Source: Paraconexibacter antarcticus
GTDB taxonomy: Bacteria > Actinomycetota > Thermoleophilia > Solirubrobacterales > Solirubrobacteraceae
NCBI RefSeq assembly: GCF_024220175.1
Contig: NZ_CP098502.1
Span: 1,860,001-1,924,000 of the forward strand
DNA: 64,000 bases
Direction of reading: 5' to 3'
Numbering within the stretch: position 1 is the first letter of the stretch; each line of letters begins with the position of its first letter. Positions 17,232 to 26,276 of this stretch are shown piece after piece. A model generated the notes under the pieces. That model saw only the letters and a program-made list of their open reading frames with translations, was not told where the DNA came from and did no database searches. The translations under genes and the position numbers were made by a program.

Positions 17232-18005
17232 ATGAGTCAGCTCGAGATCCGCAACCTCCACGTCCAGGCCGGCGACAAGCAGATCCTGCGCGGGCTCGAC
17301 CTCACGGTCAAGCCGGGCGAGATCCACGCCCTCATGGGCCCGAACGGGTCGGGCAAGTCGACGCTCGCGAACGCGATCATGGGCCACCCGTCGCTCGAGG
17401 TCACCGAGGGGCAGATCCTCTTCGGCGGCGAGGACATCACCGAGGCGTCCCCCGACGAGCGCGCGCAGCTCGGCCTCTTCATGGCCTTCCAGTACCCGGT
17501 CGCCATCCCCGGCGTGACGATCGCGAAGTACCTGCGCACCGTCATGAACGCGCACCGCGTCGCCAAGGGCGAGGCGGAGGTCTCGCTGAAGGAGTTCCGC
17601 CAGACCGTCGAGACGGCCATGCAGCTCTGCAAGGTCCCGAAGAACTGGTCCTCGCGCTACCTGAACGACGGCTTCTCCGGCGGCGAGAAGAAGCGCCTGG
17701 AGACCCTCCAGCTCGCGCTGCAGAAGCCGGTCACGGCGATCCTCGACGAGACCGACTCCGGCCTCGACATCGACGCGCTCAACACGATCGCGGAGGGCGT
17801 CAACGAGGTCGCGCGGGCCAACGGCACCGGCGTCCTCATCATCACCCACTACCAGCGCATCCTGCATCTCGTGAAGCCCGAGCGCGTCTCGATCATGTTC
17901 CAGGGCCGGATCGTCCACGAGGGCGGCCCCGAGCTCGTCGAGCGCCTCGAGGCCGAGGGCTACGGCTGGATCGAGCAGCAGGTCGCGGCCGCGACCGCGT
18001 CATGA
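17232..18005 (+). CDS. sufC: SufC ATPase of the SUF Fe-S assembly scaffold
   Basis: A 257-residue ABC-type ATPase that drives the SufBCD scaffold. Walker A is GPNGSGKST (about residues 37-45), followed by the SufC-specific FMAFQYPVAIPGV, signature FSGGEKKR, Walker B AILDETDSGLDID and the H-loop ITHYQRIL. The ATG at 17232 gives MSQLEIRNLHV, the usual SufC start. The stop overlaps the sufS start (ATGA). The partners sufB and sufD lie 5.5 kb downstream rather than adjacent as in most actinobacteria. Confidence 0.97.
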   Translation: MSQLEIRNLHVQAGDKQILRGLDLTVKPGEIHALMGPNGSGKSTLANAIMGHPSLEVTEGQILFGGEDITEASPDERAQLGLFMAFQYPVAIPGVTIAKYLRTVMNAHRVAKGEAEVSLKEFRQTVETAMQLCKVPKNWSSRYLNDGFSGGEKKRLETLQLALQKPVTAILDETDSGLDIDALNTIAEGVNEVARANGTGVLIITHYQRILHLVKPERVSIMFQGRIVHEGGPELVERLEAEGYGWIEQQVAAATAS

Positions 18006-19237
18006 CCGCGTCGGTCGCCTCGCAGCAGGGTCTCGTCCCGCCCGGGACGTTCCCGACGCTGGAGCGCGAGGGCCTCGTCTACCTCGACAGCGCGGCGACG
18101 TCCCAGACGCCGCTGCCCGTCCTGGAGGCGATGGCGGACTACTACGGGTCGCACCGCGCGTCGGTGCACCGTGGGGTCTACCCCCTCGCCGAGGAGGCGA
18201 CCGACCTCTACGAGGCCGCGCGCGCCGAGGCCGCGCGGATCGTGAATTGGGGCGTCGAGGAGACGATCTTCACGCGCAACGCGTCGGAGGCCGTGAACCT
18301 CGTCGCCTACACCTGGGCCCGCACGAACCTCGGGCCCGGTGACCGCATCCTCACGACGACGATGGAGCACCACTCGAACATCGTCCCGTGGCAGCTCGCC
18401 TGCGAGATGACCGGTGCGACGCTCGCCGCGGTCCCCGTCACCGACGACGGCCATCTGCGCCTCGACGTCCTCGACGAGGAGCTCGCCAAGGGCGATGTGA
18501 AGCTCGTCGCCGTCGCGCACATCTCGAACGTCCTGGGGACGATCAACCCGGTCGCCGACATCATCGAGCGGGCCCACGCCGCGGGCGCGATCGTCCTCGT
18601 CGACGGCTCGCAGGCGGTCCCGCAGATCCCCGTCGACGCGGCCGCCCTCGGCGCCGACTTCTACGTCTGGACCGCCCACAAGGCCTACGGGCCGACGGGC
18701 CTCGGCCTGCTCCACGGCCGGCGCGCGCTCCTCGAGGCGATGCCGCCGTTCCTCGGCGGCGGCCACATGATCGCGAACGTCACGATCGAGCGGTCGACCT
18801 GGGCCGAGCTGCCCGCGAAGTTCGAGGCCGGCACCGGCCCGATCGCGGAGGCCATCGGGCTCGGCGCGGCGCTGCGGTTCATCGCGTCGCTCGGCGGCCT
18901 CGAGGTGATCCGCGCGCACGAGCAGCACCTCACCGCCTACGCGCTCGAGCAGCTCGCGGGCCAGCCCGGGCTGCACATCCACGGCCCCGCCTCGGCGGCC
19001 GAGCGCGGCGGCCTCGTGTCCTTCCACCTCGACCACGCGCACCCGCACGACGTCGCGGACATCCTCGGCCGTCAGGGGGTCTGCGTCCGCGCCGGCCACC
19101 ACTGCGCGAAGCCCCTCATGAAGCTCCTCGGGATCGGCGCGAGCACGCGCGCGTCCTTCGGGGTGCACAACACGCACGCCGACGTCGACGCCCTCATCGC
19201 CGGGCTCGGCCGGGTGCACGAGCTCTTCGGAGACTGA
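18002..19237 (+). CDS. sufS: SufS-type cysteine desulfurase
   Basis: A 411-residue group II cysteine desulfurase that moves sulfur from cysteine to SufU. Visible features: YLDSAATSQTP near the N-terminus, TTMEHHSNIVPWQ, DGSQAVPQIPVD, the PLP lysine in WTAHKAYGPTG, and the catalytic cysteine in AGHHCAKPLM. The short loop around this cysteine fits a SufS needing an accessory acceptor. It overlaps sufC by four bases and is followed two bases later by sufU, so all three are co-translated. Confidence 0.97.
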   Translation: MTASVASQQGLVPPGTFPTLEREGLVYLDSAATSQTPLPVLEAMADYYGSHRASVHRGVYPLAEEATDLYEAARAEAARIVNWGVEETIFTRNASEAVNLVAYTWARTNLGPGDRILTTTMEHHSNIVPWQLACEMTGATLAAVPVTDDGHLRLDVLDEELAKGDVKLVAVAHISNVLGTINPVADIIERAHAAGAIVLVDGSQAVPQIPVDAAALGADFYVWTAHKAYGPTGLGLLHGRRALLEAMPPFLGGGHMIANVTIERSTWAELPAKFEAGTGPIAEAIGLGAALRFIASLGGLEVIRAHEQHLTAYALEQLAGQPGLHIHGPASAAERGGLVSFHLDHAHPHDVADILGRQGVCVRAGHHCAKPLMKLLGIGASTRASFGVHNTHADVDALIAGLGRVHELFGD

Positions 19238-19239
19238 CC

Positions 19240-19674
19240 ATGGACGACATGTACCGCGAGGAGATCCTCCAGCACTACAAGCGCCCGCACCACTGGGGCC
19301 CCATGGAGGATCCCGACCTCGAGGCCGAGGACAACAACCCGCTCTGCGGCGACGAGCTGAAGGTCATGCTCAAGGTCTCCGACGACGGCACCGTGGAGGA
19401 CATCCGCTTCGACGGGCACGGCTGCGCGATCTCGCAGGCGTCGGCGTCGATGGCCTCCGACGAGGTCATCGGGATGAAGGTCGACGACCTCCTGCAGCTC
19501 GACAAGTCCTTCGTCCTCGACCTCCTCGGGATCGAGATCTCGGCGACGCGCATGAAGTGCGCGCTGCTCTCCCTCAAGGTCCTGAAGTCCGCCGGGCTCG
19601 GCGGCGCGACGGCGGCCTGGGAGGTGGACGTCCCCGAGGGCGTGCGCCCCGCCGGCGGAGCCGACGCGCTCTAG
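19240..19674 (+). CDS. sufU: SufU zinc-dependent sulfurtransferase
   Basis: 144 residues. The start MYREEILQHYKRPHH, then NNPLCGDELKV, GHGCAISQAS and MKCALLSLKV, supply the Cys-Asp-Cys-Cys set that binds zinc in SufU and accepts the persulfide from SufS. The 18-21 residue insertion between the second and third cysteine-containing blocks (MKVDDLLQLDK, absent from IscU) is typical of SufU. It lies two bases after sufS, making a SufS-SufU pair. No sufT/DUF59 gene follows, unlike many actinobacterial suf operons. Confidence 0.96.
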   Translation: MDDMYREEILQHYKRPHHWGPMEDPDLEAEDNNPLCGDELKVMLKVSDDGTVEDIRFDGHGCAISQASASMASDEVIGMKVDDLLQLDKSFVLDLLGIEISATRMKCALLSLKVLKSAGLGGATAAWEVDVPEGVRPAGGADAL

Positions 19675-19698
19675 GACCGGCGGATCGGGTCCGGCGCC

Positions 19699-20022
19699 GT
19701 GCTCACGACCCGCCTCGGCTGGTTCGGCGCGGTGGCCTACGCGCTGCCGATCCTCGAGGTCTGGCTGCTCGGACGGCTGTCCGAGCGGGGCGCGACGGCG
19801 CTGCTCGTCGTCCTGCAGGTCGCGTGGGTGCTGGCGCTGCTCGCCGTGCTCGACCGCTGCCTGCGCGGGTCGCCCGCGTGGCGGCGCGCGCGGGACGCCG
19901 CGGCCGCGGAGGCGGCGCTCGCCGAGTCGGCCGCGATCGACCCGGACGCCGAGGCGTCGCCGCGCCCGGCCGCCGCGCGGCCCCGGCGCCTGACGGTCGA
20001 GCGGCGCCGCTCGCACCGCTGA
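19699..20022 (+). CDS. Small membrane protein, 107 aa, unknown
   Basis: 107 residues from a GTG at 19699. Two hydrophobic segments (about residues 7-25 and 33-53) are followed by a charged Ala/Arg-rich C-terminal half with PDAEASPRPAAARPRR. I do not recognise a family. It lies 24 bases after sufU on the same strand and may be the last gene of the rrf2-suf operon, but nothing links it to Fe-S assembly. Composition and the clear membrane/charged division support a real gene; the start is uncertain. Confidence 0.5.
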   Translation: MLTTRLGWFGAVAYALPILEVWLLGRLSERGATALLVVLQVAWVLALLAVLDRCLRGSPAWRRARDAAAAEAALAESAAIDPDAEASPRPAAARPRRLTVERRRSHR

Positions 20023-20023
20023 G

Positions 20024-20044
20024 GCGCAGCGCGCAGCGCGCAGC
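20024..20044. repeat. Three tandem copies of the heptamer GCGCAGC
   Basis: A perfect 7-bp unit repeated three times in the 33-bp gap between two convergent genes. It is probably a replication-slippage product; a role as a terminator element is possible but unsupported. Confidence 0.8.
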
Positions 20045-20055
20045 GCGCCGCCGGC

Positions 20056-21195
20056 TCAGATCGAGCCGAGGAGCTGCACGTGGTCCAGCTCGGCCGCGCC
20101 GCCGAACGGGCGCGTGAGGCCGTACTTGTTGAGCGTCGCCTCGGGGACGCCCTCCAGCCCGGGCGTGTCGGACGCCTGGCCGCGCGTGTGCGGGTCGTTC
20201 GCGAAGCCGCCGACCTCGACGGAGTGCTGCGGCGTGCGGTAGCCGGAGATGCCGATGAGGTGCAGGTGTAGCGCCTTGCCCATGACGTCCAGGCGCGCGG
20301 CGATGCGGGGCGTGTCCCCGACGCTGTAGTTCGTCCCCGGCGCCTGGAAGAAGCCGTACGTGCCGGCGTGGGCGGAGAAGGCGGGGGCGCCGCCGGAGGG
20401 CAGACCCGGACCCGAGCCGCTCGCGGCCGAGGCGAAGATCCGCGCGTTCTTCGCCTGGATCGCGGCGAGCTGCTTCTCGAGGCGTCCGCGGTTCGCCCGC
20501 AGGCTCGTCAGCTCGGCGCTCTTGGCCGAGCGCGCGCGGACGTAGACGAGCTGCCGGTCGACGACGGCGAGCTTCAGCTGGGCGATCTCGTCACGCTGGG
20601 CCTGCAGCGCCTGGGTGACGCGCTCCTGGCGGGCCTCGAGCTCGGTGAGGCGGTCGGTCTGGAGCCCGACGCGGGTGCGGGCCGCCCTGACGTCCCCGGC
20701 GACCGTCGCGTTGTGCTGGGAGAGCTCGCGGAACTGGTCGGCGAGCTCGAGGAGGTCGGCGAAGCCGTGCGCGTGCAGCACGACGTCGACGAGCGACGGC
20801 TTCGGCGCCTCGTACTGACCGACGAGCTGCCGGGCGAGCGTCCTGCGGTCCTGCACGTAGCGGAGGCGCAGGATCGTCAGGTGGGCGCGGGCGTGGCGGA
20901 GGCTCGTCTGCAGGCTCGTGAGCTGCTCCTCCTCGCCGGTGAGCGTCCCCTGGAGGACGTCGAGCCGCTGTCGCAGGTCGTCGATCCGGCCCTGGAAGCC
21001 CTGGATGTGGGACGCGTCGGCCGCGATGCCCTGCTGCAGCTGCCGGTCCTTCGCCTGCGAGGCGCCGAGGCGGCTCTGCAGGTCGGCGGAGGCGGACGTC
21101 CCGAGCGCTCCCGCGAGCGCGACGCCGGCGGAGACCGCGACGACGGCGACCGTCCGGGGGCGGCGGAAGGACGATGGGGAGGAGGGACGGAGCAT
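20056..21195 (-). CDS. Secreted coiled-coil protein with M15-like peptidase domain
   Basis: 379 residues. It has a signal peptide (RRPRTVAVVAVSAGVALAGA, cleaving near ASA) and a long coiled coil (about residues 38-240) resembling the PcsB/EnvC-type N-terminal regulators of cell-wall hydrolases. The C-terminal domain carries SGYRTPQHS, DPHTRGQASD and ELDHVQLLG. The S-x-H/H-x(6)-D/D-x-H arrangement matches the zinc site of M15 D-Ala-D-Ala or L-Ala-D-Glu peptidases. It probably trims peptidoglycan under control of the coiled coil, outside the membrane. The ATG at 21195 directly precedes the signal peptide. Activity is inferred from motifs. Confidence 0.75.
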   Translation of the reverse strand: MLRPSSPSSFRRPRTVAVVAVSAGVALAGALGTSASADLQSRLGASQAKDRQLQQGIAADASHIQGFQGRIDDLRQRLDVLQGTLTGEEEQLTSLQTSLRHARAHLTILRLRYVQDRRTLARQLVGQYEAPKPSLVDVVLHAHGFADLLELADQFRELSQHNATVAGDVRAARTRVGLQTDRLTELEARQERVTQALQAQRDEIAQLKLAVVDRQLVYVRARSAKSAELTSLRANRGRLEKQLAAIQAKNARIFASAASGSGPGLPSGGAPAFSAHAGTYGFFQAPGTNYSVGDTPRIAARLDVMGKALHLHLIGISGYRTPQHSVEVGGFANDPHTRGQASDTPGLEGVPEATLNKYGLTRPFGGAAELDHVQLLGSI

Positions 21196-21320
21196 GTGAG
21201 CAGGGGCCGGTCCCCGCAGACCGGAAGGGCACGGTAACAACGCGGGGGTGCCGAATCCGGCAGTCCCGTTGCAGCCACCCCGCGCCACGCCGCCGCGCCA
21301 CCCGCCCCGCGGCGCGCCGG

Positions 21321-21326
21321 TAGCCT
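21321..21326 (+). promoter_or_regulatory. Putative -10 box (TAGCCT) for the methyltransferase gene
   Basis: TAGCCT ends seven bases before the GTG at 21334 and there is no Shine-Dalgarno sequence, as in other genes of this window that look leaderless. Confidence 0.4.
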
Positions 21327-21333
21327 CGGGGCG

Positions 21334-21999
21334 GTGCAGCTGCCGTCCGCCCTCCGCCGCGCCACCCCCGCCGCGCTCAAGCACGACGTCCGCCTGCGGG
21401 CGCTCGCCGTCGGCAGCGGGCTCATCCCGCCGCGGGCGATGCACTCCGGGGAGGAGGCCGCGCTCCTGCAGCGGCTGTGCCGCGGCCGCCGCCGCGTCGT
21501 CGAGCTCGGCGTCTACGAGGGCGGCTCCGCCGCACTGCTCGCCGGCTGGATGGACCCGGGCAGCGAGCTGCACCTCGTCGACCCGTTCGGCGAGCATCCC
21601 GACGCGCTGCCGGCCGGCTGGGGAGCGCTCGAGCCCGCGACCCGCAAGGTCGTCGCCCGTGCCGCCGCCCGCCGCGGCCCGGACGCGCCGTCGGTGCACT
21701 GGCACGTCGCGCTGAGCCAGGATCTCGCGCCCCGCTGGACCGATCCGATCGACCTGCTCTTCATCGACGGCGACCACTCCGAGGAGGGCTGCCGCCGCGA
21801 CTGGGACGGCTTCCACGGCCACGTCGCCGCCGACGGCGTCGTCCTCGTCCACGACTCGCGCCTCGGGCAGCCCCGCGGGCGCGGCCTCGAGGGGCCGACG
21901 GCCGTCGTCGACGCCCTCTTCCGTGGGCCGGACGCGCTCCCCGGGTGGCGGATCGTCGACGAGGTCGACCGCACGACCGTGGTGGCGCGGGCGACGTAG
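21334..21999 (+). CDS. Class I SAM-dependent methyltransferase (Methyltransf_24 type)
   Basis: 221 residues. A Rossmann methyltransferase with motif I VVELGVYEGGSAALLA (about residues 52-67), acidic post-I residue in LHLVDPF, and the LLFIDGDHSEEG then DGVVLVHDSR block typical of class I enzymes annotated Methyltransf_24 and related to rhamnosyl-O-methylases. The substrate is unknown; sugars or phenolics are typical. It starts with GTG and is divergent from the coiled-coil peptidase gene with about 140 bases between them. Confidence 0.82.
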   Translation: MQLPSALRRATPAALKHDVRLRALAVGSGLIPPRAMHSGEEAALLQRLCRGRRRVVELGVYEGGSAALLAGWMDPGSELHLVDPFGEHPDALPAGWGALEPATRKVVARAAARRGPDAPSVHWHVALSQDLAPRWTDPIDLLFIDGDHSEEGCRRDWDGFHGHVAADGVVLVHDSRLGQPRGRGLEGPTAVVDALFRGPDALPGWRIVDEVDRTTVVARAT

Positions 22000-22017
22000 G
22001 CCGGACGGCGAGCCCGG

Positions 22018-23076
22018 CTAGTAGCCGAGGCGGTCGAGCACGCTCGACTGCTGCTGCTTCTTGGCCTTCTTCGCCTTGCGCTCCTCGCGCTCGGCGTCCG
22101 TCTCCGCGGCGGGGGTGGCGTCGCCGCCGCCGAACGCGGCGAGGATCGCCGGGTCCATGCGGACCTTCGCGCCGACGTGGCCGTCGCGGGCCTTCGCCAT
22201 GTCCTCCTTGGAGATGCGGTCGGCGCTGTTGCGGCGCTCGGCCTGCTTCTTCGCCCGCTCCTCGTCCCGCCGCTTGGCGTTCCGGATCCAGGACTGGCGC
22301 TCGGCCGCGTCCTCCTTGGAGAGGGTCAGCGCCCAGAGGTCCTGGACGTCGGCGATGGCGATCTGCTGGGCGGCGAGCGCCTTGCCGATCTTGCCGGCGC
22401 TCAGCGAGCCGGCGGAGATGGCGCGGGCGCGGACGCGGAAGTCCCCGTCGGACGCGACGATCTCGGAGAGCTGGTCGCGCTCCTTCTGCGCGAGCTCGCC
22501 GAAGGCGTCCTTCAGCGCGGTGCGCTTGCCGTGGATCTCGACGATCGTGCGCGCGGCCTCGCGGAGCTCGTCGAAGGGGAGGGGGCCCTTCTCGCGCGGC
22601 GGGCGCGGGCCGCGGTCGGGGCGCTTGCCGCCGCCCTTGCCCTTGCCGCCGCCGCCCTGCCGGCGCGGCTGGCCCCCGACGGGGACGCCCTCGCCGGTCG
22701 GGGTGAGGTCGGTCGTCGGGACGCCGTCGACGTTCGCGGCCTTCACGCCCCAGGCCTTGGCGACCTTGCTGCCGCCACCGCGCGAGCGGCGGCGCTTCGG
22801 CTTGTCGCCCGGGGCGGGGGCGTCACCCTCGGCGGCGGGCGCGGCGGGCGCGCCACCCTCGGTGGCGGGCGCCGCGGGGGCGTCACCCTCGGCGGCGGGC
22901 GCCGCCGCTGCCTCCGCCGGGGCCGCCGGCGCCTCGGCCGCGGGCACCGAATCCGCAGGCGCGGGCTCGGCGGCCGGCGCCGGGTCGACCGGGGCCGGGG
23001 CCGCCTCGGCCGCGGGCGCCGGGTCGGGCGCCTGGGTCGTCTCGGCGGGGGGCGTGGTCGTCTCGTCGTCAGCCAT
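22018..23076 (-). CDS. Ala/Pro-rich protein with basic linker and conserved-looking C-terminal region
   Basis: 352 residues, family not recognised. Residues 1-90 are nearly all Ala, Pro, Glu and Asp with imperfect decapeptide repeats (EGDAPAAPA type). A basic stretch follows ([13 protein letters not shown], later Gly/Lys/Arg-rich), then from about residue 175 a mostly helical charged region ([50 protein letters not shown]) ending VLDRLGY. The layout, an acidic disordered tail, a basic nucleic-acid-like linker and a helical domain, would suit an RNA- or DNA-binding protein, but that is inference. It is divergent from the Rieske-sufBD block, sharing a 54-bp promoter region. Confidence 0.7.
   Translation of the reverse strand: MADDETTTPPAETTQAPDPAPAAEAAPAPVDPAPAAEPAPADSVPAAEAPAAPAEAAAAPAAEGDAPAAPATEGGAPAAPAAEGDAPAPGDKPKRRRSRGGGSKVAKAWGVKAANVDGVPTTDLTPTGEGVPVGGQPRRQGGGGKGKGGGKRPDRGPRPPREKGPLPFDELREAARTIVEIHGKRTALKDAFGELAQKERDQLSEIVASDGDFRVRARAISAGSLSAGKIGKALAAQQIAIADVQDLWALTLSKEDAAERQSWIRNAKRRDEERAKKQAERRNSADRISKEDMAKARDGHVGAKVRMDPAILAAFGGGDATPAAETDAEREERKAKKAKKQQQSSVLDRLGY
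22811..22900. repeat. 30-bp repeats inside the Ala/Pro-rich gene
   Basis: Three imperfect 30-bp units (visible as the ACCCTC points near 22826, 22856 and 22886) encode decapeptides of the EGDAPAAPA type. They probably expand and contract by slippage. Confidence 0.75.
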
Positions 23077-23130
23077 GTCGCGACCTATTGCATCAGGTAC
23101 GGCTTTGGCGTGTCACCATGGCGGCCCACG

Positions 23131-23448
23131 ATGAGCCCGCTGATCGACATCTGCCCCCTCGACGAGCTGCCGCCCGGCGCCCGCCGGACGATCGAGCACG
23201 ACGACCTGGACATCACCGTCGTCAACGTCGGCGGCACGCTCTACGCCATCGAGGACCGCTGCTCCCACGACGACGGCCCGCTCGGCGACGGGCCGATCGA
23301 TGCCGCCGCCTGCACGATCGAATGCCCCCGCCACGGATCGCTCTTCGACCTGCGGACCGGCGTGCCGAAGACGCTCCCGGCCTACCAGCCGGTCGAGACC
23401 TTCCCGGTGACCGTCTCCGGCGGCATCGTGCGCATCGACGTGGACTGA
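23131..23448 (+). CDS. Rieske [2Fe-2S] ferredoxin, SUF-associated
   Basis: A 105-residue Rieske-fold protein. The cluster ligands are Cys44 and His46 in CSHDDGPL and Cys65 and His68 in CPRHGSLF, as in the small NirD/ferredoxin-like Rieske proteins found beside sufBD in actinobacteria. It could pass electrons to cluster assembly or to an oxygenase. I chose the ATG at 23131 since it is the only start close to the conserved [15 protein letters not shown]. It is 110 bases upstream of sufB on the same strand, but a good -10 box lies between, so sufB may have its own promoter. Confidence 0.9.
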   Translation: MSPLIDICPLDELPPGARRTIEHDDLDITVVNVGGTLYAIEDRCSHDDGPLGDGPIDAAACTIECPRHGSLFDLRTGVPKTLPAYQPVETFPVTVSGGIVRIDVD

Positions 23449-23487
23449 CGCTCCGGGGCGCCCGGAAGGGGCGGCGGCCAGGCGGGT

Positions 23488-23505
23488 CGGTACTATGTCC
23501 TACCG
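23488..23505 (+). promoter_or_regulatory. Putative sufBD promoter: TACTAT -10 inside a CGGTA/TACCG inverted repeat
   Basis: TACTAT at 23491-23496 is a good -10 hexamer. It lies within the dyad CGGTA-8-TACCG (23488-23492 and 23501-23505). A repressor such as the Rrf2 protein encoded at 16664 binding here would block transcription; no matching dyad is evident before rrf2 itself, so that link is speculative. SufB has a normal GGAG ribosome site at 23546-23549. Confidence 0.4.
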
Positions 23506-23558
23506 AGGGAATCGGATTTACGATCCCACCGCCGGAAAACCACGCTGGAGACCATCTG

Positions 23559-25022
23559 ATGGCCACGCCCGAGAAGATCAAGCCCACCTCCGCCAAGGCT
23601 CTCACGGCCGACGAAGCCGCCCTCAAGGGACTGGGTAGCGACTACACCGAGCGCTACGGGTTCCACGACGGCGAGGACGGCTACCTCTACAAGGCGCCGA
23701 AGGGCATCAACAAGGAGGTCGTGGCGACGATCTCCGAGATGAAGAACGAGCCGCAGTGGATGCGCGACTTCCGCCTGAAGGCGCTGCAGTACTTCCTCGA
23801 CCGTCCGCAGCCGACGTGGGGCAGCCCCATGCTCGCCGACGTCGACTACGACGACATCCACTACTTCGTCCGCGCGTCCGAGAAGGCCGAGCGCTCCTGG
23901 GACGACGTGCCCGAGGACGTCAAGAAGACGTTCGACCGCCTCGGCATCCCGGAGGCGGAGCGCAAGTTCCTCTCCGGCGTCGGCGCCCAGTACGAGTCCG
24001 AGGTCGTCTACCACCAGGTGAACGAGGCCCTCGAGAAGCAGGGCGTGATCTTCACCGACATGGACACGGCGCTCCGTGAGCACGAGGACCTCGTGAAGGA
24101 GTACTTCGCGACGATCATCCCGCCGAACGACAACAAGCTCGCCGCGCTCAACAGCGCCGTGTGGTCGGGCGGCTCGTTCGTCTACGTCCCGCCGGGCGTC
24201 CACGTCGAGATGCCGCTGCAGGCCTACTTCCGCATCAACACGGAGAACATGGGCCAGTTCGAGCGGACGATCATCATCGCCGACGAGGGCTCCTACGTGC
24301 ACTACGTCGAGGGCTGCACCGCCCCGACCTACAGCGGCGACTCCCTGCACTCCGCCGTCGTCGAGCTCATCGCGAAGCCCGGCGCCCGCATCCGCTACAC
24401 GACCGTCCAGAACTGGTCGCAGAACGTCTACAACCTCGTGACGAAGCGTGCCGTCGCCGAGCGCGACGCGACGGTCGAGTGGGTCGACTGCAACCTCGGG
24501 TCGAAGCTCACGATGAAGTACCCGGCCGTCTACCTCACGGGCGAGCGCGCCCACGGCGAGGTCCTGTCGATCGCCTTCGCCGGCGCCGGCCAGCACCAGG
24601 ACGCCGGCGCGAAGATCGTCCACGCCGCGCCGAACACGACGTCGAACATCTTCGCCAAGTCGATCTCCAAGGACGGCGGCCGCAGCTCCTACCGCGGGCT
24701 GCTCGAGGTCGCCAAGGGCGCCCACGGCTCGAAGTCGAAGGTCGTCTGCGACGCGCTGCTCCTCGACGAGGACAGCCGCTCGGACACGTACCCGACGATC
24801 CGCATCGGCGAGGACGACGTCGACGTCGGACACGAGGCGACCGTCTCCAAGGTCGGCGACGAGCAGCTCTTCTACCTCATGTCCCACGGGATCTCCGAGG
24901 AGGACGCGGGCAAGCTCATCGTCAACGGCTTCATCGAGCCGATCGTCAAGGAGCTCCCGATGGAGTACGCCGTCGAGATGAACCGGCTCATCGAGCTGCA
25001 GATGGAAGGGTCGATCGGCTGA
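23559..25022 (+). CDS. sufB: SufB Fe-S cluster scaffold subunit
   Basis: A 487-residue SufB. Characteristic stretches are [66 protein letters not shown] (with the conserved Cys), [13 protein letters not shown] and the C-terminal [21 protein letters not shown]. It forms the SufBC2D complex on which clusters are assembled, with SufC from the separate block upstream. The ATG at 23559 is preceded by GGAG with good spacing and matches the length of actinobacterial SufB. Its stop overlaps the sufD start by one base (TGATG). Confidence 0.97.
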   Translation: MATPEKIKPTSAKALTADEAALKGLGSDYTERYGFHDGEDGYLYKAPKGINKEVVATISEMKNEPQWMRDFRLKALQYFLDRPQPTWGSPMLADVDYDDIHYFVRASEKAERSWDDVPEDVKKTFDRLGIPEAERKFLSGVGAQYESEVVYHQVNEALEKQGVIFTDMDTALREHEDLVKEYFATIIPPNDNKLAALNSAVWSGGSFVYVPPGVHVEMPLQAYFRINTENMGQFERTIIIADEGSYVHYVEGCTAPTYSGDSLHSAVVELIAKPGARIRYTTVQNWSQNVYNLVTKRAVAERDATVEWVDCNLGSKLTMKYPAVYLTGERAHGEVLSIAFAGAGQHQDAGAKIVHAAPNTTSNIFAKSISKDGGRSSYRGLLEVAKGAHGSKSKVVCDALLLDEDSRSDTYPTIRIGEDDVDVGHEATVSKVGDEQLFYLMSHGISEEDAGKLIVNGFIEPIVKELPMEYAVEMNRLIELQMEGSIG

Positions 25023-26218
25023 TGGCCGCCGTCGACACCACCACGGCGTTCCCGCCGCTGCCCTCGTTCAAGGGCACGCCGGGGTGGGAGTTCACGCCGC
25101 TCGACAAGGTCGACCCCGACAGCTTCGCGCCCGCCCCCGGCGGGGACGCGGCGGCCCACGCGGGCCGCGCGCTGTTCCACGACGTCGAGGGCACGGTCAC
25201 GGTCGCCGCCTCCGACGCCGAGGCGACGGCCACGTCCGAGGGCCCCGTCGTCCTCAGCCTCGCCGTCGCGCGCGAGCGCCACCCGGACATCGTCGAGAAG
25301 CACCTCGGCTCGGTCGTGAAGGACTCGCCGCTCGTCGCGCGCAACGCCGCCCAGTGGACCGACGGCGCCTTCGTCTACGTGCCGCGCAACGTGCACGTCG
25401 AGGCCCCGATCCACCTCTCGGCCGTCCACGAGCAGGCCGGCACGTCGCTCAACACGCGCACGCTCGTCGTGCTCGAGGAGGGCGCCCAGGCGGAGGTCTG
25501 GGACGAGCTCTTCTCCGCCGACGACGAGACCGAGGGCCTCGTCAACACCGTCGTCGAGCTGTCGGTCGGGCAGAACGCGCGCCTGCGCTACATCGGCGCC
25601 CAGAACCTGAACGAGCAGTCGACGATCCTCGGCACCCAGCGCGCGATCGTCGCGCGCGACGGCCACCTGGACTGGATCACGCTCGGCTTCGGCGCGAAGC
25701 TCGGCAAGGTCTTCCTCGAGACGAAGCTCGACGGCCGCGGCGCCCACGCCTCGGTCACCGGCGCGTACGCGACGCACGGCCGCCAGCACCTCGACTTCGA
25801 CACCCTGCAGGAGCACGCGGCGGAGTCGACGACGAGCGACCTCGCGTTCCGCGGCATCCTCGACGGCCGCTCGCGCACCGTCTGGCGCGGCATGATCCAG
25901 GTCGACAAGGACGCGCAGCAGACCGACGCCTTCCAGGAGTCGCGCAACCTGCTCCTCGGCGGCAAGGCCCACGCGGACGCGATCCCGGGCCTCGAGATCC
26001 TCGCCGACGACGTCCGCTGCACCCACGCGGCGGCGATCGCGAAGATCGACGCCGAGCAGCTGTTCTACCTCCGCTCGCGCGGGCTCTCCGAGGGGACCTC
26101 GCAGCGGCTCGTCATCGAGGGCTTCCTCCAGGCGCTCGTCGAGCGCTTCGAGGAGGGCATCGTGCGCGACGCGGTCGCCGAGGCGCTCGACGCCCGGCTC
26201 GCCGCCGTCCTCGGCTGA
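25022..26218 (+). CDS. sufD: SufD Fe-S cluster scaffold subunit
   Basis: A 398-residue SufD, the SufB paralogue of the scaffold. It starts with SFKGTPGWEFTPLDKVD, then has AFVYVPRNVHVEAPIHLSAV, GAYATHGRQHLDFDTLQEH, RTVWRGMIQVDKDAQQTDAFQ and C-terminal LRSRGLSEGTSQRLVIEGFL. The conserved His in the beta-helix (GRQHLD) corresponds to a site needed for iron entry in characterised SufD. It is translationally coupled to sufB. After it only 58 bases separate it from the GGDEF gene. Confidence 0.97.
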   Translation: MAAVDTTTAFPPLPSFKGTPGWEFTPLDKVDPDSFAPAPGGDAAAHAGRALFHDVEGTVTVAASDAEATATSEGPVVLSLAVARERHPDIVEKHLGSVVKDSPLVARNAAQWTDGAFVYVPRNVHVEAPIHLSAVHEQAGTSLNTRTLVVLEEGAQAEVWDELFSADDETEGLVNTVVELSVGQNARLRYIGAQNLNEQSTILGTQRAIVARDGHLDWITLGFGAKLGKVFLETKLDGRGAHASVTGAYATHGRQHLDFDTLQEHAAESTTSDLAFRGILDGRSRTVWRGMIQVDKDAQQTDAFQESRNLLLGGKAHADAIPGLEILADDVRCTHAAAIAKIDAEQLFYLRSRGLSEGTSQRLVIEGFLQALVERFEEGIVRDAVAEALDARLAAVLG

Positions 26219-26276
26219 CGCCCGGGCGCGTGCCATGCGTCTATAGGTGACGCGCCGGACTGCCGACTATGGTGAT

